From NCBI GenBank assembly GCA_019744885.1, contig JAIETY010000144.1:1-44252 (forward strand): a DNA stretch of 44,252 nt, given 5' to 3'. The first letter of the stretch is position 1; every line of letters begins with the position of its first letter. The stretch is from Sphingomonas sp. (GTDB taxonomy: Bacteria; Pseudomonadota; Alphaproteobacteria; Sphingomonadales; Sphingomonadaceae). Both the position numbers and the translations under genes were made by a program. Positions 37,506 through 44,252 of the stretch are shown here, one piece after another. The notes beneath the pieces are model-generated. The model saw nothing but the letters and a program-made list of their open reading frames with translations, ran no database searches and was not told the DNA's origin.

Positions 37506-38170
37506 GCGCGCGCGCCGAACAGCGCGGTGCCGACGCGGACATGCGTCGCGCCGAGCGTGACCGCCGTCTCGAAATCGCCCGACATGCCCATGCTGAGGCC
37601 GCCAAGCCCATGGTCCGCCGCCAGCTTGGCAAGGAGCGCGAAATAGGGCGCGGGCTCGATGTCGGTCGGCGGGATGCACATCAACCCAGTCACCGGCAAA
37701 TCGGCAGCACGCGCCTCAGCAACCAGCGCCGCGAGATCGGCCGTGGGGACGCCGCCCTTTTGCGGTTCATCGCCGATATTGACCTGGATGAAACAGTCCG
37801 GTCGCCGCCCTACCTTGTCCATCGCGCGGGCGAGTGCCGTCACCAGCGATGAGCGGTCGACCGAATGGATCGCATCGAACAGCGCGATCGCATCATCGGC
37901 CTTGTTCGACTGAAGCTGACCGATCAGGTGGAGCGCGATGTCGGGTGCTGCTTCGCGCAGCGCTGGCCATTTGGCCTGCGCTTCCTGTACGCGATTTTCG
38001 GCGAAGATGCGGTGCCCGGCGTCGATCAGCGGTGTGATTGCCTCGGGCGGCTGGGTTTTCGATACCCCAATGAGCTGCGTCTCGGCGGGGTTGCGCCTTG
38101 CCAGAGCGGCAGCGGCGGCAATCCGGGCATGAATGGCGGCGAGACGATCGGCGGGTTCCGGTAGGCGCAT
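37502..38170 (-). CDS. YggS-family pyridoxal-phosphate homeostasis protein
   Basis: The 222-residue protein is a single-domain PLP-binding TIM barrel. The Lys that binds PLP is in LIGVSKTQP; HFIGQLQSNK-like HLIGQLQSNKA, VNIGDEPQKGGV and SMGMSGDFETAVTLGATHVRVGTALFG complete the family pattern. Such proteins keep PLP and amino-acid pools balanced and have no known catalytic activity. The ATG at 38170 matches the family length; an upstream open frame to 38236 is not used. It is divergent from the ThiE-like gene. Confidence 0.94.
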   Translation of the reverse strand: MRLPEPADRLAAIHARIAAAAALARRNPAETQLIGVSKTQPPEAITPLIDAGHRIFAENRVQEAQAKWPALREAAPDIALHLIGQLQSNKADDAIALFDAIHSVDRSSLVTALARAMDKVGRRPDCFIQVNIGDEPQKGGVPTADLAALVAEARAADLPVTGLMCIPPTDIEPAPYFALLAKLAADHGLGGLSMGMSGDFETAVTLGATHVRVGTALFGARA

Positions 38171-38192
38171 CGGCGCTGCTATAGGGACAGGC

Positions 38193-38741
38193 GTGCGCTG
38201 CCACCACCCCGATTGCCCGACTCTATGGCTGATCACCGATGAACGGCTGGGCGATGGCTTATGGACCGCGCTCGATCGCCTGCCGCGCGGCGGGGGCGTG
38301 ATCTTCCGCCATTATTCGCTGCCGACCGGGGAGCGACGCATCCTGTTCGCGCAAATCGCCAGAGTTGCGCGGCGTCGCGGCCTGATTTTGGCGCGAGCCG
38401 GAACGACTCCAATGCGCGGCGAACAAGGCGTGCATGGCCGCAGCTTGAAGCAGGGGCGCGGACTCAGGACTTGGCCGGCGCATAATCTGCGCGAAGTCAT
38501 CGCCGGTCGACGCGCCAGGGCGGATGCGATTCTGATCTCGCCGGTGTTCCCGACGCGATCGCATGCCGCTCAGCGACCGCTCGGCGTCATGCAAGCAGCG
38601 CGGCTGGCGCAGGCGGCGCGCGGAAAAGCGGTTGCGCTGGGGGGAATGAACCCGTCATCGTTCCGTCGGCTAGGCGCCGCGGGCTTTATTGGCTGGGCAG
38701 CGATTGATGGCTGGCTCGGCAACGGCCCAACGCGACGTTAG
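38193..38741 (+). CDS. ThiE/TenI-like thiamine phosphate synthase family protein
   Basis: The 182-residue protein is shorter than standard ThiE (about 205-215 residues) but shows the fold: LWLITDERLGDG at the start, GVIFRHYSLPTGERR, ILARAGTTP, DAILISPVFPTRSHAAQRPLG and the phosphate-binding VALGGMNPSSFRRLGAAGFIGWAAIDGW. It may be TenI-like or a reduced ThiE, so its catalytic role is uncertain. The start is a GTG at 38193 preceded by AGGGACAG. The 3' end overlaps the convergent exported protein gene by 4 bp. Confidence 0.75.
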   Translation: MRCHHPDCPTLWLITDERLGDGLWTALDRLPRGGGVIFRHYSLPTGERRILFAQIARVARRRGLILARAGTTPMRGEQGVHGRSLKQGRGLRTWPAHNLREVIAGRRARADAILISPVFPTRSHAAQRPLGVMQAARLAQAARGKAVALGGMNPSSFRRLGAAGFIGWAAIDGWLGNGPTRR

Positions 38742-39433
38742 AAGCGCAGCGCCGTCCCGATATAGACGGCCTGGCTATCACGGCGATCATCGCGCACGCG
38801 ATCAAGGCGGTAGTTTTCGGACTTGAAGCGCGAGCCGCCGGTAAGATCGACATTGCGGGTGAGGCGGAAGGCGTTGGTCGAGTCGAGAGTCGACACGGTG
38901 CGATCATCGCCGGTCAGCTTGGCGCCGACGACGGGCGCTTCGGGAAGCGGGTGCAGCCGCGCCGACCGCGCCGTTTGGACGGGTACACCCAGATCGAAAC
39001 TGCGCGCGCTGCCGACCGGATCGGCGCGCACCGCATCGGTTGTGCCGACAAACTTCTTCCAGCCCACCGACACGCCCAGATTATACGCGATCGGCGCGAC
39101 ATTGACCGTTGTGCCCACCGGGGCTGCGTCAACTTCGGTCTGCGCGCGTGCAATCGTCTTGGCGGCAAAAGCGACCGGCGCGGTCGAGCGACGAGCTTCA
39201 GCCGGGGTGAATTGATAATCGCGAGCACCGATCCGCGCCTTGCCGACCATTGCCGCGAGCCGCCGATCGGCGAAGGCCGGCGTGAAGCCGTCGATGCCGC
39301 TGAAGCCCTTAGCAAGAGGGGGATGCGGAGCACGCAAAGATGCATCGGGCGCGCCGAACGCAGGCGCAACCAGCACGGCGGCGAGCAACGCCCCTGCAAC
39401 TGTTCCTGCCATGACGCGACGCTTCACGATCAC
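38738..39433 (-). CDS. Exported protein of unknown function
   Basis: I do not recognise this 231-residue protein. It has an N-terminal signal peptide (VMAGTVAGALLAAVLVAPAFGAP), an Ala-rich middle, and a C-terminal half with alternating polar and apolar residues. It ends in QAVYIGTALRF, with a terminal Phe as in outer-membrane beta-barrel proteins. This suggests a small outer-membrane or periplasmic protein. It stands alone on the minus strand between the ThiE-like and DUF3576 genes. Confidence 0.7.
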   Translation of the reverse strand: MIVKRRVMAGTVAGALLAAVLVAPAFGAPDASLRAPHPPLAKGFSGIDGFTPAFADRRLAAMVGKARIGARDYQFTPAEARRSTAPVAFAAKTIARAQTEVDAAPVGTTVNVAPIAYNLGVSVGWKKFVGTTDAVRADPVGSARSFDLGVPVQTARSARLHPLPEAPVVGAKLTGDDRTVSTLDSTNAFRLTRNVDLTGGSRFKSENYRLDRVRDDRRDSQAVYIGTALRF

Positions 39434-39600
39434 ATCCTCACTTTCACCACTGCCCTTAACATGATTCGAATGGCGGGCGCCACGGGCCTGACGCTTTTAT
39501 CGATATGGTGTTGCATTCCGCCCACAGCAAGCGCGCGCTTGCGGCGCCGGGAGGACTATCTATAGAGTGGCGCCACGCCGTTTTGTTCAGGATTTTGCCC

Positions 39601-40035
39601 ATGCCCCGCCGGTTGCGCACCGCTTTGCTGCTCTCGCTCCTTTTGCCCGTCGCTGCCTGTGGCGGCGGCAAGGATCGGCCGAAGGGTGATCTGGCGGCTG
39701 CCCGGGTGACCACGATCGGCGTCAATGCCTATCTATGGCGCGCCTCGCTCGACACGATCAGCTTCATGCCGCTGCTCCAGACCGATTCGGCGGGCGGCGT
39801 GATCGTCACCGACTGGTACGCCAATCCGGCGGCGCCTGCCGAACGGATGAAAGTCACCGTCTCAATCCTCGACCAGGATCTGCGCGCCGATGCCGTGCGC
39901 GTCGCTGTGTCGCGCCAGATCAACCGCGATGGCCAGTGGATCGACGCGCCGGTGAAGGCCGCGACCGCGCAGAAGCTCGAAGATATCATCCTTACCCACG
40001 CCCGCGACTTGCGCCGCGCTGCACTGCCCGGCTGA
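39601..40035 (+). CDS. DUF3576 lipoprotein
   Basis: The 144-residue protein has a lipoprotein signal peptide with lipobox LPVAAC (Cys about residue 20). The mature part fits DUF3576: [36 protein letters not shown] and [14 protein letters not shown] at the end. It is an alphaproteobacterial outer-membrane-associated lipoprotein of unknown function. It lies 10 bp before leuS and is followed by lptE and holA, the standard order in this group, so it is probably co-transcribed with them. Confidence 0.9.
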   Translation: MPRRLRTALLLSLLLPVAACGGGKDRPKGDLAAARVTTIGVNAYLWRASLDTISFMPLLQTDSAGGVIVTDWYANPAAPAERMKVTVSILDQDLRADAVRVAVSRQINRDGQWIDAPVKAATAQKLEDIILTHARDLRRAALPG

Positions 40036-40045
40036 GGAACGCCCG

Positions 40046-42607
40046 ATGGCATCGCGCTTCAACGCGCTGAAGGCCGATGCGGCCTGGCAGGCGATCTGGG
40101 AAGAGCGCCGGACCTTCGCCGCCGACAGCGCCAGCAACAAGCCGCGCAGCTATGTGCTTGAGATGTTTCCCTATCCGTCGGGGCGCATCCATATGGGGCA
40201 CGTCCGCAACTATACGATGGGCGATGTGCTCGCGCGCTATCGGCGGATGACGGGGATGGAAGTGCTCCACCCGATGGGCTGGGACGCGTTCGGCATGCCG
40301 GCCGAAAATGCGGCGATGGAAAAAAAGGTCCATCCCGGCGACTGGACCCGCGCCAATATCGCGACGATGCGCGCGCAATTGAAGCGGCTGGGCTTTGCGC
40401 TCGACTGGACGCGCGAACTCGCGACGTGCGAGCCGGACTATTACGGCCATGAGCAGGCGCTGTTCCTCGATCTGATGGCGGCTGGGCTGGTCTACCGCAA
40501 GGAATCATCGGTCAATTGGGACCCGGTCGACATGACCGTGCTCGCCAATGAGCAAGTGATCGACGGGCGCGGCTGGCGGTCGGGCGCGCTAATCGAGCGG
40601 CGCAAGCTGAGCCAGTGGTTCCTCAAGATCACCGATTTTGCCGACGAATTGCTGGAAGGCTTGGGCGACCTCAGGCATTGGCCCGACAAGGTCCGGCTGA
40701 TGCAGGAAAACTGGATCGGCAAAAGCCAGGGCCTCGCGTTTAGTTTCGCACTGTCCGATGGCGGCGCGGTCGAGGTTTTCTCGACGCGGCCCGACACGAT
40801 TTTTGGCGCGAGCTTTGTCGCGGTTGCCGCTGATCACCCGATCGCGCGCGCCGCGGCTGAAGCCGATCCTGAAGCGGCTGCGTTCGTCGAGCTCTGCCGT
40901 AAGGGCGGAACGACCGCTGCCGAGCTCGAAACGCAGGAAAAGCTCGGCTATCGGCTGAGCATTACCGCGACCCATCCGCTCGATCCGAACTGGCAGTTGC
41001 CGGTCTACATCGCCAATTTCGTGCTGATGGACTATGGCAGCGGCGCGGTATTCGGCGTGCCCGCCCACGACCAGCGCGACCTCGATTTCGCGCGAAAATA
41101 TGGCCTCGCCGTCAAGCGCGTGGTTTCCGAAGGCGCCGAGGAAGCGCCCGAATTCTCCGGCGACACCGCCTATACCGGCCCCGGCACGATCGTGAATTCG
41201 CATTTTCTCGATGGCATGGACATTGAGGATGCCAAGCGCGCGGTCATTCAGCGCGCCGAGGGCGAAGGCTGGGGCTCCGGCCGCACCGTGTTTCGCCTGC
41301 GTGATTGGGGGGTGAGTCGCCAGCGTTACTGGGGGACGCCGATCCCGATCATCCACTGCGACGCCTGCGGGATCGTGCCGGTGCCCAAGGATCAATTGCC
41401 GGTGGTGCTGCCCGAGGATGTGAGTTTCGACATCCCCGGCAATCCGCTCGATCGCCATCCGACGTGGAAGCATGTCGCGTGCCCAAGCTGCGGTGGCGCG
41501 GCTCGGCGCGAAACCGACACGCTCGATACCTTCGTCGATTCGTCGTGGTATTTCATCCGCTTCGCCAGCCAGCCCAAGGACGCGCCGTTCGATCGCGCCG
41601 AGGCCGAGAAATGGCTGCCGGTCGCGCAATATATCGGCGGAGTCGAGCATGCGATCCTGCACTTGCTCTACGCGCGCTTCTGGACGCGGGCGCTCAAGCA
41701 CATTGGGCGGCTTGACGTCAGCGAACCCTTCGCCGGGTTGTTCACGCAGGGGATGGTGACGCACGCGACGTATGAGAGGTACGAGGCGAACTTGCCTCCA
41801 AAGGAGATCAGTGGCGTTGAGCACCAGCCCGTAAATCGCCAATACTTGTCACCAGACGAGGTTGAATTCCGTGACGGGAAGGCCTTCGTGAAGGGATCAA
41901 ACGTCGAGGTGACCGTCGGCCGCGTCATCAAAATGTCGAAGTCGAAGAAGAACACGGTCGATCCCGAACCGATCGTCGACCAGTACGGCGCCGACGCGGT
42001 GCGCTGGTTTATGCTCTCCGACTCGCCGCCCGAGCGTGATCTGCCGTGGAGCGAAGCCGGCATCGAAGGGGCCTGGCGCTTCGTCCAGCGGCTGTGGCGG
42101 ATGTTGCAGCCCGAAGATGGCGTCGCCGAAGGGCAGGACGCCGCGCTCGAGCGCAAGCTGCACCAGACGATCGACGGCGTCGCGCGCGACATCGAAGCTT
42201 TGTCGTTCAACAAGGCGGTTGCGCGCATCTATGAACTCGCCAACGCAATCGAGCGTGCCGCGCCGTCAGCCTCGCGCACTGCCGCGACCGAGGGGCTGCT
42301 CCGCCTCGTCGCGCCGATGGTGCCGCATCTCGCCGAAGAAATCTGGGCGTTGCGCGGCGGCGCCGGCCTGATCGCCGATGCGGCCTGGCCTGAGGTGAAC
42401 CCCGCGCTGCTGATCGAGGACGAAGTCACGATCGCGATTCAGGTCAACGGCAAGCTGCGCGACACGCTGACGATGCCGCGCGGGACGCCCAACGACACGG
42501 TTGAAGCCGCCGCGCTCGCCTCCGACAAGATCGTCCGGCTGCTCGACGGCAAGCCGCCCAGGAAAGTGATTGTGGTGCCCGACCGCCTCGTCAATCTCGT
42601 CGCATGA
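40046..42607 (+). CDS. leuS: Leucyl-tRNA synthetase
   Basis: LeuS charges tRNA-Leu. The 853-residue protein has the class I motifs: [17 protein letters not shown] (HIGH box), the editing (CP1) domain with TRPDTIFGA and [21 protein letters not shown], a Zn-type knuckle with two CxxC units, [11 protein letters not shown] and the KMSKS box in [14 protein letters not shown]. The length is normal. One stretch around 41,765-41,900 is richer in AT and uses codons not favoured elsewhere in the gene (see findings). Its stop overlaps the lptE start (ATGA). Confidence 0.97.
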   Translation: MASRFNALKADAAWQAIWEERRTFAADSASNKPRSYVLEMFPYPSGRIHMGHVRNYTMGDVLARYRRMTGMEVLHPMGWDAFGMPAENAAMEKKVHPGDWTRANIATMRAQLKRLGFALDWTRELATCEPDYYGHEQALFLDLMAAGLVYRKESSVNWDPVDMTVLANEQVIDGRGWRSGALIERRKLSQWFLKITDFADELLEGLGDLRHWPDKVRLMQENWIGKSQGLAFSFALSDGGAVEVFSTRPDTIFGASFVAVAADHPIARAAAEADPEAAAFVELCRKGGTTAAELETQEKLGYRLSITATHPLDPNWQLPVYIANFVLMDYGSGAVFGVPAHDQRDLDFARKYGLAVKRVVSEGAEEAPEFSGDTAYTGPGTIVNSHFLDGMDIEDAKRAVIQRAEGEGWGSGRTVFRLRDWGVSRQRYWGTPIPIIHCDACGIVPVPKDQLPVVLPEDVSFDIPGNPLDRHPTWKHVACPSCGGAARRETDTLDTFVDSSWYFIRFASQPKDAPFDRAEAEKWLPVAQYIGGVEHAILHLLYARFWTRALKHIGRLDVSEPFAGLFTQGMVTHATYERYEANLPPKEISGVEHQPVNRQYLSPDEVEFRDGKAFVKGSNVEVTVGRVIKMSKSKKNTVDPEPIVDQYGADAVRWFMLSDSPPERDLPWSEAGIEGAWRFVQRLWRMLQPEDGVAEGQDAALERKLHQTIDGVARDIEALSFNKAVARIYELANAIERAAPSASRTAATEGLLRLVAPMVPHLAEEIWALRGGAGLIADAAWPEVNPALLIEDEVTIAIQVNGKLRDTLTMPRGTPNDTVEAAALASDKIVRLLDGKPPRKVIVVPDRLVNLVA

Positions 42608-43104
42608 AGCGGCTCGTGATCCTCGCGGCGCTGCTGCTCCCGGCGTGCGGGCTGCACCCGCTCTATGGCGGCGGCAGCGGCGGGCGGGTTGGCACGACGC
42701 TTGGCCATATCGAAGTTGCGCCGATCGCCGGCCAGTCGGGCTATCTCGTCAGCAATGCGGTGCGTGATCGGCTGGGCACCGGGCGCGGTGAAGCGCCGCT
42801 CTACCGGCTCGAAATCAAGCTCGATGACAAGATCATCGGCCTTGGCGTGCGCCGCGACGACACGGTCACGCGTGAGCGGCGGACGCTGCGCGCGCGCTAT
42901 CAGTTGATCGACCTTTCGAACGGCACGGTGCTGCTTGACGCCACGGCGGGGTCGGACGCGGGCGTCGATGTCGTCGGCTCCGAATATGCGACGATTGCCG
43001 CTGAAAATACCGCGCTTGAACGGCTATCGACGATCGTCGCGAGCCAGATCGTCGCGCGCATCGCGTTGTACGCCGAGCGCACGACGTCGCCCGCGGACAA
43101 GTGA
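42604..43104 (+). CDS. lptE: LPS-assembly lipoprotein LptE
   Basis: LptE plugs the LptD barrel and helps insert lipopolysaccharide into the outer membrane. The 166-residue protein has a lipoprotein signal ([21 protein letters not shown], lipobox LPAC) and the family's HPLYGG segment directly after the lipid-bearing Cys. It shows [12 protein letters not shown] and [10 protein letters not shown] in the domain that follows. It is translationally coupled to leuS before it and holA after it. Confidence 0.9.
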   Translation: MKRLVILAALLLPACGLHPLYGGGSGGRVGTTLGHIEVAPIAGQSGYLVSNAVRDRLGTGRGEAPLYRLEIKLDDKIIGLGVRRDDTVTRERRTLRARYQLIDLSNGTVLLDATAGSDAGVDVVGSEYATIAAENTALERLSTIVASQIVARIALYAERTTSPADK

Positions 43105-44120
43105 AGGCGAACGAAAACCAGCTGCGCACGGCGCTCGACAAACCCGGCCCGGCGACGCGCTTCGTCCTGCTTCACGGCCCCGATGAATCGGGCGCGCGCG
43201 ATCATGCCCAGCGGCTCGCGCGGGCGATGGGCCCCGAGGCTGAGCGGGTCGACCTCGATGGGGCGGCGCTGAAGGCCGATCCGGGGCGGCTCGCGGCAGA
43301 AGCTGCGTCGATGTCGCTGTTCGGCGGCACGCGACACATTCGCGTGACCGGCGTCGGCGATGAAAGCCTCGAAGCCTTCGAATTGTTGCTCGGCGCCGAA
43401 ACCGCCGGGAACCCCGTCGTCGCGATCGGACCGGGGCTGAAGGGCACCAGCAAATTGCTCAAGCTCGCCCTCGCGTCACCTGCCGCGCTGAGTTTTGCCT
43501 GTTATCTGCCCAATGCTGCCGACGCCGACCGCCTCGCCAGCGCGATTGCGGCCGAGCATGGCCTGCGCACCACCGGCCGCGCGGCGCACCGGTTGGTCGC
43601 AGCGACCGGGGGCGACCGAGCCATCATCGCGCGCGAAGTTGAGAAGCTCGCGCTGTATCTCGATGCCGCGCCCGATCGTCCGGGTACGCTTGATGATGCT
43701 GCGCTCGACGCGATTGGCGCCGATCTGGGTGACAGCGAGATTTCGGGGGCAATCGAAGCGGTGGTCGCGGGCGATGCCGCGCTGCTTGGCGTCGAGCTCG
43801 CCAAGCTCGACGAAGCCGGGGTATCGCCGATCCCACTGCTGCGCGGGCTGGTGCGACGGCTGATGGCGCTCGCCGACATGCGCGGCGAAGTCGATGCGGG
43901 TGCCGGGATCAACGAGGTGATCGAGCGCCACCGCGTTTTCTTCAAGGAAAAGGCGGCGACGGCACGCGCTTTGCGGACATGGTCACCGCGACGCCTGGCG
44001 CAGTCGATCGAGCATATACGCCAGGCCGAGCGCGCGACGATTGCGCCCAATACCGCCGGTACAGTGATCGCAGCGGCGGCGTGCCTTGCGGTGGCGCGCG
44101 GCGGTCGACGCGCGGGCTAG
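43101..44120 (+). CDS. holA: DNA polymerase III delta subunit
   Basis: HolA opens the beta clamp for loading onto DNA as part of the clamp loader. The 339-residue protein has the expected pattern: FVLLHGPDESGARDHAQRLARAM, an SLFGGTRHIRV segment, LATGGDRAIIAREVEKLALYL (here LVAATGGDRAIIAREVEKLALY) and a helical C-terminal collar. The start is a GTG overlapping the lptE stop. The stop codon lies 12 bp from the end of an IS630-type transposase gene, so its last few residues (GGRRAG) may have been altered by that insertion. Confidence 0.92.
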   Translation: MKANENQLRTALDKPGPATRFVLLHGPDESGARDHAQRLARAMGPEAERVDLDGAALKADPGRLAAEAASMSLFGGTRHIRVTGVGDESLEAFELLLGAETAGNPVVAIGPGLKGTSKLLKLALASPAALSFACYLPNAADADRLASAIAAEHGLRTTGRAAHRLVAATGGDRAIIAREVEKLALYLDAAPDRPGTLDDAALDAIGADLGDSEISGAIEAVVAGDAALLGVELAKLDEAGVSPIPLLRGLVRRLMALADMRGEVDAGAGINEVIERHRVFFKEKAATARALRTWSPRRLAQSIEHIRQAERATIAPNTAGTVIAAAACLAVARGGRRAG

Positions 44121-44132
44121 GGTCTGTCACCT

Positions 44133-44252
44133 TTAGGTGGAAGCGTATCCGGAGTTTCTGAGGTAGTTGGCGCACTCATGTGGTGGGAAGGCGTCGAGGA
44201 GCGATCCGATGCGTTTCCATGTGGCTTCGACCGAGCGCTCGGCGGCCTTTCG
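44133..44252 (-). CDS. IS630-family transposase, C-terminal part
   Basis: The minus strand encodes 39 residues with a stop at 44133-44135, entering from outside the window. The segment RSVEATWKRIGSLLDAF followed by CANYLRNSGYAST matches the C-terminal end of IS630-type DDE transposases. The element is cut by the window edge, so completeness cannot be judged. The end of the insertion probably lies between the holA stop and 44,133. Confidence 0.8.
   Translation of the reverse strand, partial: RKAAERSVEATWKRIGSLLDAFPPHECANYLRNSGYAST

Overview
The window is high-GC chromosomal DNA from an alphaproteobacterium, most likely a sphingomonad (Sphingomonas/Sphingopyxis group). This rests on gene order and protein character: an rsmB-rpe-heparinase-purH run, a small SDHAF4-type protein, a DUF3576 lipoprotein followed by leuS-lptE-holA, an FtsK-LolA-XthA-RibA run, and heavy use of 4-base ATGA/GTGA/TTGA overlaps. 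The assignment is inferred from recognised families, not from a database search.

Layout. (1) 1-10.8 kb is core chromosome: purine synthesis (purH), a heparinase II/III family protein, rpe, rsmB, an SDH assembly factor, a DUF1697 protein, gpsA, tsaD, then divergently hemC, hemD and a membrane-anchored mitofilin-like protein. (2) 10,916-28,568 is a genomic island of about 17.6 kb inserted in the 3' part of a tRNA-Gly(GCC) gene. A perfect 45-bp direct repeat marks both ends. One copy is the 3' part of the intact tRNA (28,524-28,598, minus strand), the other is a stranded fragment at 10,916-10,960. A tyrosine recombinase lies just inside the left end, and matching 23-bp repeats with inverted partners sit inside both ends like integrase arm sites. 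(3) 28.7-44.1 kb is core chromosome again: thioredoxin-TPR protein, Lon N-terminal-domain protein, a Trm112-like protein, a UbiH-type hydroxylase, ftsK, a LolA-like protein, xthA, ribA, a HAD phosphatase, a YggS-type protein, a ThiE-like protein, an unknown exported protein, a DUF3576 lipoprotein, leuS, lptE and holA. The window ends inside the 3' end of an IS630-type transposase directly after holA.

Island cargo. The left part carries a LysR regulator interrupted by an amber codon, a peroxiredoxin-like protein, a coupled DUF302 / YeeE-YedE / PlsC-acyltransferase operon, an OlsB-type ornithine acyltransferase facing that acyltransferase (together a plausible ornithine-lipid pathway), and an exported cupin. 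The centre is a plus-strand cluster for polyhydroxybutyrate or 3-hydroxybutyrate metabolism: 3-hydroxybutyrate dehydrogenase, type II NADH dehydrogenase, patatin-like hydrolase, phasin and acetoacetyl-CoA reductase, with no PHA synthase or thiolase. Facing it is a tightly packed minus-strand operon: DoxX-like, DedA-like, TTC38-like TPR protein, membrane-anchored ATP-grasp ligase and a NylB-like serine hydrolase. I know of no described system with that combination, and it is the best candidate here for something new. The right end (27.8-28.5 kb) is non-coding or decayed, with a possible higB toxin remnant.

The cargo looks like a lipid, storage-polymer and envelope package rather than a defence or resistance island. 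All functions are inferred from sequence motifs only.
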